Shown piece by piece: positions 45,517-55,719 of a DNA stretch of 64,000 nucleotides. Origin of the DNA: Arthrobacter castelli DSM 16402 (GTDB lineage Bacteria > Actinomycetota > Actinomycetes > Actinomycetales > Micrococcaceae); assembly GCF_000430705.1 (NCBI RefSeq), contig NZ_AUMN01000022.1, positions 1 through 64,000 on the forward strand. The letters are read 5' to 3'. The notes beneath the pieces are model-generated. The model searched no databases. It was not told where the DNA came from and saw only the letters and a program-made list of their open reading frames with translations. Numbering within the stretch: position 1 is the first letter of the stretch; each line of letters begins with the position of its first letter. The position numbers and the translations under genes are program-made.

Positions 45517-45635
45517 GATGCTTCGGCCCGGAAGCCATTGAATATCGGCCGATAGCTAAGCATACTGATGCCAGTGGTGCCGACGCATTCGACCCCACCA
45601 GCCCTCCACGGGCGCCGGGCGGCAACCGGGTCCGG

Positions 45636-45641
45636 TACACT
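45636..45641 (+). promoter_or_regulatory. -10 box upstream of the CDF transporter
   Basis: TACACT lies 29 nt before the chosen ATG 45670, leaving a short leader containing GGGAAGCAGG. It supports the later start over the ATG at 45568. Confidence 0.4.
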
Positions 45642-45669
45642 TTCGATTCTGGGAAGCAGGTGGCTGTCA

Positions 45670-46602
45670 ATGGCAGGAAGTGGCGGCACAAAGGCGGTCA
45701 TCGCGGCGCTCTTGGCGAATATGACCATCGCCCTGTTCAAGTTCATTGCTTACATTCTGACCGGATCCTCGTCCATGCTGGCCGAAGGAATCCACTCGGT
45801 GGCTGATTCGGGCAATCAGGTGCTGCTGCTGGTCGGCGGCAAGAAGTCACAACGGCGGGCCAGCCCTCAACACCCCTTCGGGTACGGCCGGGAACGGTAT
45901 ATCTACTCGTTCCTGGTGGCGATCGTGCTGTTCAGCGTGGGCGGCCTGTTCGCACTGTACGAAGCATACGAGAAGTTCCAGCACCCGCACCCCATTGAAG
46001 GCTTCTGGTGGTGGGTACCGCTGGCGGTGCTGATCGGAGCGATCATCGCCGAATCCTTCTCCATCCGGACCGCCATTATCGAGACCAACAAGGTGCGTGG
46101 CGAACGGGGCTGGGTGGAATTCATCCGCACCGCGAAGTCGCCGGAACTGCCGGTGATCCTGCTCGAAGACTTCGGGGCACTGCTGGGCCTGGTGTTCGCC
46201 CTGTGCGGGGTCAGCCTCACCCTGATGACCGGTGACAGTATCTGGGATGCCGCGGGAACCGGCATGATCGGCCTGCTGCTGATCATGATCGCGGTCGTGC
46301 TGGGGCTCGAGACCAAATCCTTGTTGCTGGGAGAATCCGCCAGCCGGGAAGACGTCCGGAAGATCGAAGAGGCGCTGACTGCTTCGGCCGGCACGCAGAT
46401 AATCCACATCAAGACCCTGCATCTGGGGCCGGACGAGTTGCTGGTTGCGGCCAAAATATCGGTGAACCGGTCAGCCGCCGGCGAGGACATCGCCGCCGAA
46501 ATCGACGCCGCCGAGCGCCGGATCCGCGACGCGGTGCCCATCGCGCGGGTGATCTATCTGGAGCCGGATATCCGCTCGGCCTCAACGGCGGCAGAGGCGT
46601 GA
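45670..46602 (+). CDS. Cation diffusion facilitator family transporter
   Basis: A 310-residue CDF transporter, likely exporting a divalent metal such as zinc by proton exchange. Six helices are predicted and the C-terminal cytoplasmic domain follows. TM2 has the metal site HSVAD (in EGIHSVADSGNQ) and QHPFGYGRERY follows. In TM5 the usual HxxxD is replaced by LLEDFGALLGL, as in the SLC30A9/ZnT9-like subfamily. ATG 45670 (MAGSGGTKAV) is chosen by homology of the first helix. It overlaps the 3' end of the convergent MFS gene by 49 bp. Confidence 0.9.
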   Translation: MAGSGGTKAVIAALLANMTIALFKFIAYILTGSSSMLAEGIHSVADSGNQVLLLVGGKKSQRRASPQHPFGYGRERYIYSFLVAIVLFSVGGLFALYEAYEKFQHPHPIEGFWWWVPLAVLIGAIIAESFSIRTAIIETNKVRGERGWVEFIRTAKSPELPVILLEDFGALLGLVFALCGVSLTLMTGDSIWDAAGTGMIGLLLIMIAVVLGLETKSLLLGESASREDVRKIEEALTASAGTQIIHIKTLHLGPDELLVAAKISVNRSAAGEDIAAEIDAAERRIRDAVPIARVIYLEPDIRSASTAAEA

Positions 46603-47819
46603 GTGCGCCGCTGAAGTCGTCCGCTGATAAAGGCTATGAGCAGCCCGAGGACGGCCAGCGCCGCTCCAACCCGGGCCGGAGCCGTCAGGCCCCATCCGGC
46701 GCTGATGACGACCCCGCCCAGGAACGCGCCGAGCGCGTTCGCCACGTTGAGCGCGGCGTGGTTCAGCGACGCGGCCAATGACTGAGCGTCTCCGGCGACG
46801 TCCATCAGCCGGGTCTGCAGCGCCGGAATCAGGGTGGCGCCTGAGGCGCCGACCAGGAACACCATCAGCACAGCGGGCCAGACGAACTGAACCGCCCAAC
46901 TGAAGGTCAGCAGCACCAGCGCCACTGCCGTCATACATACATAGATGCTGCCCATCACGGAACGGTCGGCAATGCGGCCACCCAGAATGTTGCCGGCGAT
47001 CATCCCCGCGCCATACAGCCCGACAATCAGTGGCAGCGTCGCTCCCGGCAGACCGGTGACCTGCGTGATGGTGGGGTCGATATAGGAATACACGGCGAAG
47101 AATCCGCCGAATCCCACAATTCCGATCAGCAACGTCAGCCACACCTGGCCACGCTTCAGCGCCCCGAGCTCGGTGCGCATGCTGGAGCCGGCGGCAGCGC
47201 GTTCGAAGGGTACATAGCGGGTGATCAATACGATGGTGAGCAGGCCGATCACCCCGACAAAGATGAACATCAGCCGCCATCCGAACTGCTGTCCGAGCCA
47301 GGTGGCCAGCGGCACCCCGGCCACGTTGGCCACGGAGAGCCCAAGCATCACCCAGGCAACGGCCCGTGCCCGCATGGTGGGCGCCACCAGGGAGGCGGCA
47401 ATCAGGGCCGCGACACCGAAGTATGCGCCGTGCGGCAGCCCGGAGACGAAGCGGGCCACCAACAACCACTCGTAATCCCGGGCGAAGTACGATGACACGT
47501 TCGCGGCTGTGAACAAAATCATCAGTGCCAGGGCCATGTGTTTGCGCGGCCACCGGGCCCCAACCATTGCCAGCACCGGCGCCCCCACCACCACGCCCAA
47601 GGCGTAGGCCGAGATCAGGTAGCCTCCCTGCGGCAGCGAGACCTCAAGCTCCTCGACTGCGTCGGAGAGCAGCCCCATGATGGCGAATTCGGTGGTGCCG
47701 ATGCCGAACCCGCCGGTCGCCAGGGCAATGATGGCCATGGCCACCCACCCGCGCCGCCGTTCAACAGAGCCCACCACCGGGGCGGAGGGCGCGGCAGAGC
47801 TGTGCGCGGAAGATGACAT
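46554..47819 (-). CDS. MFS transporter, drug/sugar efflux (DHA1) type
   Basis: A 421-residue major facilitator with 12 predicted helices. The GTTEFAIMGLL segment in helix 1, the loop GARWPRKHMAL and ARFVSGLPHGAYFGVAALIA in helix 4 mark the AraJ/arabinose-efflux-like group of DHA1 exporters. The substrate is not readable. I place the start at 47819 (MSSSAHSS) since upstream codons read through the divergent Nudix promoter. Its 3' end overlaps the CDF gene on the other strand. Confidence 0.9.
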   Translation of the reverse strand: MSSSAHSSAAPSAPVVGSVERRRGWVAMAIIALATGGFGIGTTEFAIMGLLSDAVEELEVSLPQGGYLISAYALGVVVGAPVLAMVGARWPRKHMALALMILFTAANVSSYFARDYEWLLVARFVSGLPHGAYFGVAALIAASLVAPTMRARAVAWVMLGLSVANVAGVPLATWLGQQFGWRLMFIFVGVIGLLTIVLITRYVPFERAAAGSSMRTELGALKRGQVWLTLLIGIVGFGGFFAVYSYIDPTITQVTGLPGATLPLIVGLYGAGMIAGNILGGRIADRSVMGSIYVCMTAVALVLLTFSWAVQFVWPAVLMVFLVGASGATLIPALQTRLMDVAGDAQSLAASLNHAALNVANALGAFLGGVVISAGWGLTAPARVGAALAVLGLLIAFISGRLQRRTHASAAVEAERISGSR

Positions 47820-47934
47820 AGACGTCCTTGGGAAGATAGAAAACAGGAGGGCCACTGGGTGCAACAACGTCCGGCGGAATTTGTTCCTTTCCCATATTAC
47901 CGGCCCGGGCCGGCTGTACACCGCTGCAGCGGCG

Positions 47935-47940
47935 TAGACT
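47935..47940 (+). promoter_or_regulatory. -10 box for the leaderless Nudix gene
   Basis: TAGACT lies 7 nt before GTG 47948 and only 1 nt before the in-frame GTG 47942, favouring 47948 as the start of a leaderless mRNA. Confidence 0.45.
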
Positions 47941-47947
47941 CGTGCGC

Positions 47948-48463
47948 GTGAACCGGAACAATGCGCCTTTGAAACAGATCGTCGGGGCAGCCCTCCTCGA
48001 CTCCTTGGAACGCCCGCAGCAGTTGCTCGCCGCCCGGCGGAGCGCACCGGCGAAGCTGGCCGGACTGTGGGAATTTCCCGGCGGCAAGGTGGAGGCGGGC
48101 GAAGGATGCGTGCCTGCCCTGCAGCGCGAACTGGCCGAAGAACTCGGCATCACCGTCCGGATGGGGCAGGAGATACCCGGACCACACGCCCAGGGGTGGC
48201 CGCTCAATGAATCAGCGGCGATGCGGGTGTGGCTGGCCAGTCCGGTGTCGGGAAGCCCCGAACCACTCGAGGACCACGATCGCCTGCTGTGGGTCGACGT
48301 TGACCGCCGGGCCGATGTCCTCGGCCTCGACTGGATTCCGGCCGACCTTCCCATCGTCTCGGCTCTGCTGTCCGTACTGGCTGGTGGGGATCAGCAGGGG
48401 CCGGGCACCGCGGCGGGCCGCGAGGCAGCTGATGCGGCGGGACGCTCCGGAGGTTCGGGCTAA
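47948..48463 (+). CDS. MutT-like Nudix (deoxy)nucleoside triphosphate pyrophosphohydrolase
   Basis: A 171-residue Nudix hydrolase. The Nudix box is complete: GGKVEAGEGC followed by ALQRELAEELGI (G-x5-E-x7-R-E-x2-E-E-x-G). The context LLAARRSAPAKLAGLWEFPG is typical of MutT enzymes that clear 8-oxo-dGTP. A ~35-residue Gly/Ala/Arg-rich C-terminal tail is unusual and overlaps the 3' end of the convergent radical SAM gene by 4 nt. GTG 47948 is preferred to 47942 because of the -10 spacing. Confidence 0.92.
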   Translation: MNRNNAPLKQIVGAALLDSLERPQQLLAARRSAPAKLAGLWEFPGGKVEAGEGCVPALQRELAEELGITVRMGQEIPGPHAQGWPLNESAAMRVWLASPVSGSPEPLEDHDRLLWVDVDRRADVLGLDWIPADLPIVSALLSVLAGGDQQGPGTAAGREAADAAGRSGGSG

Positions 48464-49542
48464 AACAGCGCGGGCTGCTGGTTCCGCTCCGGCTGCCGCG
48501 TGGGCTGCTCTCCGTGCCGACCCGGACGCCGCGCCTGTTCATCGCCGGGATGCCGGTCCTGTTCACTGCCGCGATGCCGGTCCTGCCGGATGAACCGGGC
48601 GCCGCCGCTGAAACCGTGCACCTTCTTGAAATAGGCCACCCGCGACTCCAGCCATTGCCGGTATTCCTTGGGCGCGTAGGCACCGCGCCCGTACAGCCGC
48701 CGGTACCGCCCCACCAGCTGCGGGTGCTCCTTGGCCAGCCAGGTCATGAACCACTCGCGGGCCCCCGGTCTCAGGTGCAAGGGCCCGGCCGTTACGCCGG
48801 TCGCCCCGGCAGCGGCGAGCCGGGCGAAGAGCGAATCCAGCGCCTCGTCGCCGTCGGTGAGCCAGGGCAGGATAGGCATTGCCATCACACCGCAGGGCAG
48901 GCCCGCGTCCCGCAGCCGGCTGACCAGTTGCAGACGGGCCTTTGGCGCCGGCGTTCCCGGCTCGAGCCGTTTGGCCAGCGAGGGGTCTGTCAATGCCAAC
49001 GAGATACCCATGCCGATGTCCACCTGCCGGGATGCTTCCTTCAGCAATGGAATATCGCGCCCGAGCAGCGTCCCCTTGGTCAGGATCGAGAACGGAGTCC
49101 CCGAATCGGCCAGGGCCGAAATGATCTGAGGCATCAGCTGGTACCGGCCCTCGGCGCGCTGGTAGGGGTCCGTGTTGGTCCCCATGGCCACGTGGGCGCC
49201 CCGCCACGATGGTTTGGCCAGTTCGGCGGCCAACACCTGGCCCGCGTTCACCTTAACCACCAGCTGGCTGTCGAAGTCCGGCCCGGCGTCGAGATCCAGA
49301 TAGGTGTGCGTCTTGCGCGCAAAGCAGTATACGCAGGCGTGACTGCACCCGCGGTAGGGGTTAATGGTCCATTCGAACGGCATCGAGGAGGTGGCCGTGA
49401 CCCGGTTCAGGATGCTTTTGGCCTGCACCTCATGGAACGTCACACCGGCGAAATCCGGCGTCTGGACGGATCTGAGGAACCCCGACATGGGCAGCAGGGC
49501 CGGCTCCGGCCCGGATTCCTCTTCCTGGTTGCTCCACCTCAT
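48460..49542 (-). CDS. Rv2578c-type radical SAM protein
   Basis: A 360-residue radical SAM protein of the SplB-like/Rv2578c family. The cluster motif is C-x3-C-x2-C in RGCSHACVYCFARKTH; the core continues with GAHVAMGTNTDPYQRAEGRY and LTKGTLLGRDIPLL. The last ~45 residues are a low-complexity His/Arg/Gln/Asp tail with DRHRGSEQDRHPGDEQ near-repeats. Its substrate is unknown. The gene ends 4 nt inside the convergent Nudix gene and is divergent from pcp. Confidence 0.9.
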   Translation of the reverse strand: MRWSNQEEESGPEPALLPMSGFLRSVQTPDFAGVTFHEVQAKSILNRVTATSSMPFEWTINPYRGCSHACVYCFARKTHTYLDLDAGPDFDSQLVVKVNAGQVLAAELAKPSWRGAHVAMGTNTDPYQRAEGRYQLMPQIISALADSGTPFSILTKGTLLGRDIPLLKEASRQVDIGMGISLALTDPSLAKRLEPGTPAPKARLQLVSRLRDAGLPCGVMAMPILPWLTDGDEALDSLFARLAAAGATGVTAGPLHLRPGAREWFMTWLAKEHPQLVGRYRRLYGRGAYAPKEYRQWLESRVAYFKKVHGFSGGARFIRQDRHRGSEQDRHPGDEQARRPGRHGEQPTRQPERNQQPALF

Positions 49543-49580
49543 GATGATATTCGAACATAGTTTCGATTCCCGGGCAAGGG

Positions 49581-49586
49581 TATTGT
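49581..49586 (+). promoter_or_regulatory. -10 box for leaderless pcp
   Basis: TATTGT lies 7 nt before the pcp ATG; no ribosome-binding site is present. Confidence 0.45.
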
Positions 49587-49593
49587 CGAAGAC

Positions 49594-50265
49594 ATGGCGA
49601 CAACAGTCCTGCTCACCGGCTTCGAACCGTTCGATGGACAGCAGACCAATCCCTCAATCGAAGCCGTCGGCGGTGCGGCGGAAGCCTTGGCTCGAACGGG
49701 CATCGAGACGGCCGCCGTCGAACTGCCGTGCGTGTTCGGTGAGGCAGCACGAAGGCTGCTGGCCGAAATCAACAATCATCGGCCCGGGCTGATTATCTGC
49801 GTGGGCCAGGCCGCCGGCCGGGCGAAAATCGGTCTGGAGCGCGTGGCGGTGAATATCGATGATGCCCCTATTGCGGACAATGCCGGAGCCCGTCCTATTG
49901 ATCTGCCGATTGTGGACGGTGGACCTGCAGCCTACTTCAGCACCCTTCCGCTGAAGGCATGCCTGGCCGGGCTCACCACCGGGCAGATTCCGGCTGAGGT
50001 GTCCCAGTCGGCCGGCACCTATGTGTGCAACCACGTTTTCTACGCCCTGATGCATGAGCTGGCAGGGGAGCAAGGCCCGGCCCTTCCCGGTGGCGATGCT
50101 GTCCGCGGTGGATTCGTCCACATTCCGGCCTCGCCGGAACAGGCCGCCGGCCGCAGTATCCCGGCCATGGAGGTGACGACGGCGGCAGCGGGCATAGAAG
50201 TCATCGCCCGCCGGGCACTGGGCACTGTCGAAGACCTCCCGGTGCCCGCCGGCGCCGTGCACTGA
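49594..50265 (+). CDS. pcp: Pyroglutamyl-peptidase I
   Basis: A cysteine peptidase (family C15) removing N-terminal pyroglutamate. The 223-residue protein has LLTGFEPFDGQQTNPS, the catalytic Glu in IGLERVAVN, the nucleophile in AGTYVCNHVFY and the catalytic His in GGFVHIPASPEQ. Length is normal. A -10 box 7 nt before the ATG suggests a leaderless mRNA. It is divergent from the radical SAM gene. Confidence 0.95.
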   Translation: MATTVLLTGFEPFDGQQTNPSIEAVGGAAEALARTGIETAAVELPCVFGEAARRLLAEINNHRPGLIICVGQAAGRAKIGLERVAVNIDDAPIADNAGARPIDLPIVDGGPAAYFSTLPLKACLAGLTTGQIPAEVSQSAGTYVCNHVFYALMHELAGEQGPALPGGDAVRGGFVHIPASPEQAAGRSIPAMEVTTAAAGIEVIARRALGTVEDLPVPAGAVH

Positions 50266-50386
50266 CCCACAACGGGAGCAGAAAGCTTGCAGAAGGGGAG
50301 CAGTTGGCTCTTGTGCCGAGGCGCACGATGCCGGTATGAATGCTTCTATGGGGCAACGAAGCTGACATCACTCGAAGGAGTCATCC

Positions 50387-51868
50387 ATGTCCAACCTGGC
50401 AAACATCCTGACAAGGTCCGCATCCACGGCGCAGGATAAGGTGGCCATCAAAATGGATGACATCGAGCTGAGCTACGGCGTCATCGACGGCCTCAGCCAG
50501 CGGGTGGCGGGCCTGCTGCGGGCGAGCGGCATCCTGCCAGGGGACCGGGTGGCATTGGTCAGTCCCAATATCCCGGCCATGCCGGCGGTGTACTACGGAA
50601 TCCTCCGCTACGGCGCCATCGTGGTTCCGCTGAACCCGCTGTTGAAGGGCCGCGAGGTTGAGTATCATCTGGACGATTCGGGCGCGAAGCTGGCTTTCGC
50701 CTTTGAGGGAGTGCTTGAGCAGGTTCGCGCCGGCGCCGCGGCCAGCGGTATCGACGTGGTCAGCATGGATGCCTCGTTCGCCAAACTGCTGGGGGAGTAC
50801 GAGCCCATCGCCGACGTCGCACCGGCGGATCCATCCGGCACCGCGGTCATCCTCTACACCTCCGGCACCACCGGCCGGCCCAAAGGCGCCGAGCTGACGC
50901 ACCACAACCTGCTTTCCAACGCCGAACTGTCCCGCCGGTTGTTCCGTATCGATGCCGACGACGTGTTGTTCGGCGGACTGCCGTTCTTCCACATCTTCGG
51001 CCAGACCTGCGCGCTTAACGCCGCCGTCTCGGCCGCAGCCACTCTTACCATCCTGCCCAAATTCGACCCGGTGAAGGCGATGGACATTCTCCAACGCGAT
51101 CACGTGACCATCTTCCTTGGCGTTCCCACCATGTACATCGGTCTGCTGGGGGTCCCTGACCGGGACAGCTACGACGTGTCGGCTTTGCGGGTGGCCGCAT
51201 CCGGTGGTGCGGCGCTGCCGCTCGAAGTGCTGCATGAATTTGGGTCCGCCTTCGACGCCACCCTGCTTGAAGGGTATGGGCTGTCCGAGACCTCCCCGGT
51301 GGTCTCGTTCAACCAGCTCGACGGTATCCGCAAGCCCGGATCCATCGGAACAGCGGTCAGCGGTGCTGAACTGAGAATAGTCGACGACGACGGCGCCCCG
51401 GTGCCGACCGGCGAGGTCGGAGAACTCGCTGTGGCCGGCGAGTACGTGATGAAGGGCTACTGGCGGAATCCGGAGGCCACCGAGGCAGCCATATCCGATG
51501 GATGGTTCCGCACCGGGGACATGGCTCGCATGGACGCTGACAACGTCTTCTTCATCGTGGACCGGAAGAAGGACATGATCCTGCGTGGCGGGTACAACGT
51601 CTACCCCCGCGAAGTCGAAGAAGTCCTCTACGAGCACGAAGCCGTCTCCGAGGCAGCCGTGCTGGGCCAACCGGACGACACCCAGGGGGAGGAGGTCGTC
51701 GCCGTCGTCGTGCTCAAGGAAGGTGCAGCGGCGGTGACCGAAGACCAGATCCGGGACTTTGTGGCCGAACGTGTCGCCGCCTACAAGTATCCGCGACGGG
51801 TGGTCATCGCCGACGAACTCCCCAAGGGGCCGACGGGGAAGATCCTGAAGCGCGACATCAAACTCTGA
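50387..51868 (+). CDS. Long-chain acyl-CoA ligase / AMP-dependent synthetase
   Basis: A 493-residue adenylate-forming enzyme activating carboxylic acids, most likely fatty acids, to CoA thioesters. Motifs: the P-loop LYTSGTTGRPKGAELTHHN, EGYGLSETSPVVSFN, GWFRTGDMARMDADN and the C-terminal lysine segment GPTGKILKRD. The start follows CGAAGGAG. The 121-bp upstream gap has nothing distinct beyond possible -10 boxes. It stands alone between pcp and pheS. Confidence 0.92.
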   Translation: MSNLANILTRSASTAQDKVAIKMDDIELSYGVIDGLSQRVAGLLRASGILPGDRVALVSPNIPAMPAVYYGILRYGAIVVPLNPLLKGREVEYHLDDSGAKLAFAFEGVLEQVRAGAAASGIDVVSMDASFAKLLGEYEPIADVAPADPSGTAVILYTSGTTGRPKGAELTHHNLLSNAELSRRLFRIDADDVLFGGLPFFHIFGQTCALNAAVSAAATLTILPKFDPVKAMDILQRDHVTIFLGVPTMYIGLLGVPDRDSYDVSALRVAASGGAALPLEVLHEFGSAFDATLLEGYGLSETSPVVSFNQLDGIRKPGSIGTAVSGAELRIVDDDGAPVPTGEVGELAVAGEYVMKGYWRNPEATEAAISDGWFRTGDMARMDADNVFFIVDRKKDMILRGGYNVYPREVEEVLYEHEAVSEAAVLGQPDDTQGEEVVAVVVLKEGAAAVTEDQIRDFVAERVAAYKYPRRVVIADELPKGPTGKILKRDIKL

Positions 51869-53071
<1,203 letters not shown>

Positions 53072-55603
53072 ATGCGGGTCCCCCTTTCATGGCTGCGCGA
53101 GTACGCCCGGGTTCCGGAGGGCGCCTCCGCCGAAGACGTGATGGCGGACCTCGTCCGGGTCGGCCTCGAGGAAGAGGATGTCCATCGTCCCTCCGACGAG
53201 CTGCACGGGCCGATCGTCGTCGGCCAGGTGCTCTCCGCCGAGGCCGAAGAGGCGTCCAACGGCAAGACGATCATGTGGTGCCAGGTCCAGGTGGCGCCGG
53301 AGGGCACGACGGCGGCCGACGGCGGCGATGCGGTGCACGGCATTGTGTGCGGGGCAGACAATTTCTCCGCCGGAGACAAGGTCGTGGTCACGCTGCCCGG
53401 CGCCGTGCTGCCCGGTGACTTCAAGATTGCCGCGCGCAAAACCTATGGCCACATCTCCGAGGGGATGATCGCCTCGGTTCGCGAGCTCGGCATCGGTGAT
53501 GACCACGACGGCATCCTGGTGCTTGGCACTCTGGGACTCGATCCCGACGTCGGCTCCGACGCGCTTAAACTGCTGGGCCTCGACGACGAAGCAGCCGAAC
53601 TCAACGTCACGCCCGACCGCGGCTACTGCTTCTCGATCCGTGGTGTCGCACGGGAGTACTCGCACGCCACCGGCACCGGCTTCACCGATCCCGCTGACGC
53701 TGTGTCCGCGCCATCGGGCGTCCCGGACGGTTTCGGCGTGCGGCTCGAGGACAACGCGCCGATCCATGGCAGGGAAGGCTGCGACCGATTCGTCACCCGC
53801 ACCGTGCGTGGCGTCGATGCTGCCGCCCCCACGCCGCCGTGGATGGCGGCGCGCCTGAGGCTGGCGGGAATGCGGTCCATCTCGCTGGTGGTCGACGTCA
53901 CCAATTATGTGATGTTGGAACTGGGCCAGCCGCTCCACGCCTACGACCAGGATCAACTCTCCGGAGCGATCACGGTCCGCCGCGCGGTTCCGGGGGAGGG
54001 GCTGAAGACCCTGGATGACAAGGAACGGCAGCTCGATCCCGAGGACCTGCTGATCACCGACGACGCCGGAATCCTCGGCATTGCCGGTGTGATGGGCGGT
54101 GAACGCGGCGAAAGTTCGGTGTCGACCAGCAACGTGCTGATCGAGGCCGCCCACTTCGAGGAAGTGGGCATCGCCCGCTCCGCGCGGCGCCACCGGCTGC
54201 CGTCGGAAGCCTCCAAGAGGTTTGAGCGCGGCGTCGACTGGCAGGTGGCCCCCATCGCGGCCGAGCGTGCCGTTGAACTGTTGGCCAGGTTCGGCGGCGG
54301 TACCGCTGATGAGGCAGCGACCGACGTCGGGCAGGCCCCGCAGCCGGTCTCGATCTTTCTGCCGGCTGACTACGCGTCCGGCCGGATTGGCGTCGACTTC
54401 ACCGATGAGCAGATCACTTCGACCTTGGCCATGCTGGGCGCAGAAGTGCAGCCGGCCGGCGAGGGCTGGAACGTCACGCCTCCGTCCTGGCGGCCCGACC
54501 TGGTTGAAAAGGCCGACCTGTCCGAGGAAATTGCCCGCCTCGTGGGTTACGACAAGATCCCTTCCCGGCTTCCGGTCGCACCCCCGGGCCGGGGTCTGAC
54601 CCGTGCCCAGCAGCAGCGCCGCAGGGTGGTCCAGGCATTGGCCGATGCCGGCCTGGCCGAAGTGTTGTCCTACCCGTTCGTCAGCGCGGAGGCGAACGGA
54701 CTGTTCGGAACCGCCGAAGCGGATGAGGAGCTGCCCGCCGTCCGGCTGGCCAACCCCATCAGCTCCGAAGAACCCTTCCTGCGCCGGTCCCTGTTGCCCG
54801 GGTTGCTGGAGGTGCTGAAGCGGAATGTGAGCCGCGGGTTCCGGAACACGGCGCTGTACGAGTCCGGGCTGGTGTTCCTGCCTGATGGTCGGTACGGAAG
54901 TGCCGGCATTCCGCCGCTGGGCGAGCGGCCCCCGCAGCAGGTTATTGATTCGATGCTGGACGGAATCCCGGACCAGCCGCGGCGGCTTGCGACGGTGATG
55001 ACCGGGACCGACTCACCCGAGGGCGCCGGGCACTCGCCGCGGCCCTGGGACTGGGCGGACCCGCTGGATACCGCCGACCTGGTGGCCTCGGTGCTTGGGG
55101 TGACGGTGCTGCGCAGGCAGGGTCAGCACCAGGCATTCCACCCGGGCCGGACGGCAGAGCTTTACCTGCCCTCGGGTGCCGTCGCAGGATATGCCGGTGA
55201 ACTGCACCCGAAGGTGCTGGCCGCACTGGATGCCCCGGCGCGCACTGTGGCCCTGGAGCTGGACCTGGACGTGCTCTTCGCCGCCGCCGCGGATGTGATT
55301 GTGGCCAAGCCGATATCCACCTTCCCGATTGCCACCCAGGACGTGGCACTGGTGGTCGACGCCGGCATCCCCGCCAGCGACGTGCTGACGGTGCTGCGTG
55401 AAGGCGCCGGTGACTTGCTGGAGGATGCGGCGCTATTCGACGTCTACTCCGGACGTGGGATCGAAGAGGGGCGCAAATCGCTGGCCTTCGCGCTGCGGTT
55501 CCGGGCCCCGGACCGCACGCTGACCGCCGAGGAGGCCTCGACTGCCCGTTCGGCCGCCGTGAATCTGGCGGCCGAACGCCTTGGAGCCGTACAGCGCGCA
55601 TAG
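53072..55603 (+). CDS. pheT: Phenylalanyl-tRNA synthetase beta subunit
   Basis: The editing and tRNA-binding subunit, 843 residues. Domains in order: N-terminal MRVPLSWLREYA, tRNA-binding OB fold (about 40-165, VGQVLSAEAE to ARKTYGHISEGMIAS), B3/B4 editing domain (LVVDVTNYVMLELGQPLHAYD), B5 (about 405-480), and the C-terminal ferredoxin-like anticodon-binding domain (KPISTFPIATQDVALVVD). ATG 53072 begins immediately after pheS. Confidence 0.97.
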   Translation: MRVPLSWLREYARVPEGASAEDVMADLVRVGLEEEDVHRPSDELHGPIVVGQVLSAEAEEASNGKTIMWCQVQVAPEGTTAADGGDAVHGIVCGADNFSAGDKVVVTLPGAVLPGDFKIAARKTYGHISEGMIASVRELGIGDDHDGILVLGTLGLDPDVGSDALKLLGLDDEAAELNVTPDRGYCFSIRGVAREYSHATGTGFTDPADAVSAPSGVPDGFGVRLEDNAPIHGREGCDRFVTRTVRGVDAAAPTPPWMAARLRLAGMRSISLVVDVTNYVMLELGQPLHAYDQDQLSGAITVRRAVPGEGLKTLDDKERQLDPEDLLITDDAGILGIAGVMGGERGESSVSTSNVLIEAAHFEEVGIARSARRHRLPSEASKRFERGVDWQVAPIAAERAVELLARFGGGTADEAATDVGQAPQPVSIFLPADYASGRIGVDFTDEQITSTLAMLGAEVQPAGEGWNVTPPSWRPDLVEKADLSEEIARLVGYDKIPSRLPVAPPGRGLTRAQQQRRRVVQALADAGLAEVLSYPFVSAEANGLFGTAEADEELPAVRLANPISSEEPFLRRSLLPGLLEVLKRNVSRGFRNTALYESGLVFLPDGRYGSAGIPPLGERPPQQVIDSMLDGIPDQPRRLATVMTGTDSPEGAGHSPRPWDWADPLDTADLVASVLGVTVLRRQGQHQAFHPGRTAELYLPSGAVAGYAGELHPKVLAALDAPARTVALELDLDVLFAAAADVIVAKPISTFPIATQDVALVVDAGIPASDVLTVLREGAGDLLEDAALFDVYSGRGIEEGRKSLAFALRFRAPDRTLTAEEASTARSAAVNLAAERLGAVQRA

Positions 55604-55605
55604 TC

Positions 55606-55713
55606 CCCGGGTCTCCCGCGCGGCGGGTCTCCACGCGGCGCGGGGCGCCTTGGTCGACCACCGGTGGTCGAGTAAGCGAGGGACGAGCACACCGAGACCC
55701 GCACCGAGACCCC
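55606..55713. repeat. REP-like palindromic repeat element
   Basis: The pheT-quinone oxidoreductase gap holds a GC-rich element with an 18-bp perfect palindrome TCGACCACCGGTGGTCGA (55654-55671), GGTCTC/GAGACC motifs near both ends and a 30-bp block (55634-55663) that recurs exactly at 59679-59708. The GGTGGTCGAGTAAGCGAG...CCGAGACC arrangement is like dispersed palindromes common in actinobacterial genomes. It sits between convergent genes and may also terminate both. Confidence 0.8.
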
Positions 55714-55719
55714 GGGAGG

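Noticed and set aside
46582-47553. A 323-residue minus-strand frame
   Set aside because: It is an Arg/Gly/His-rich shadow of the MFS transporter in another frame, with no recognisable family.
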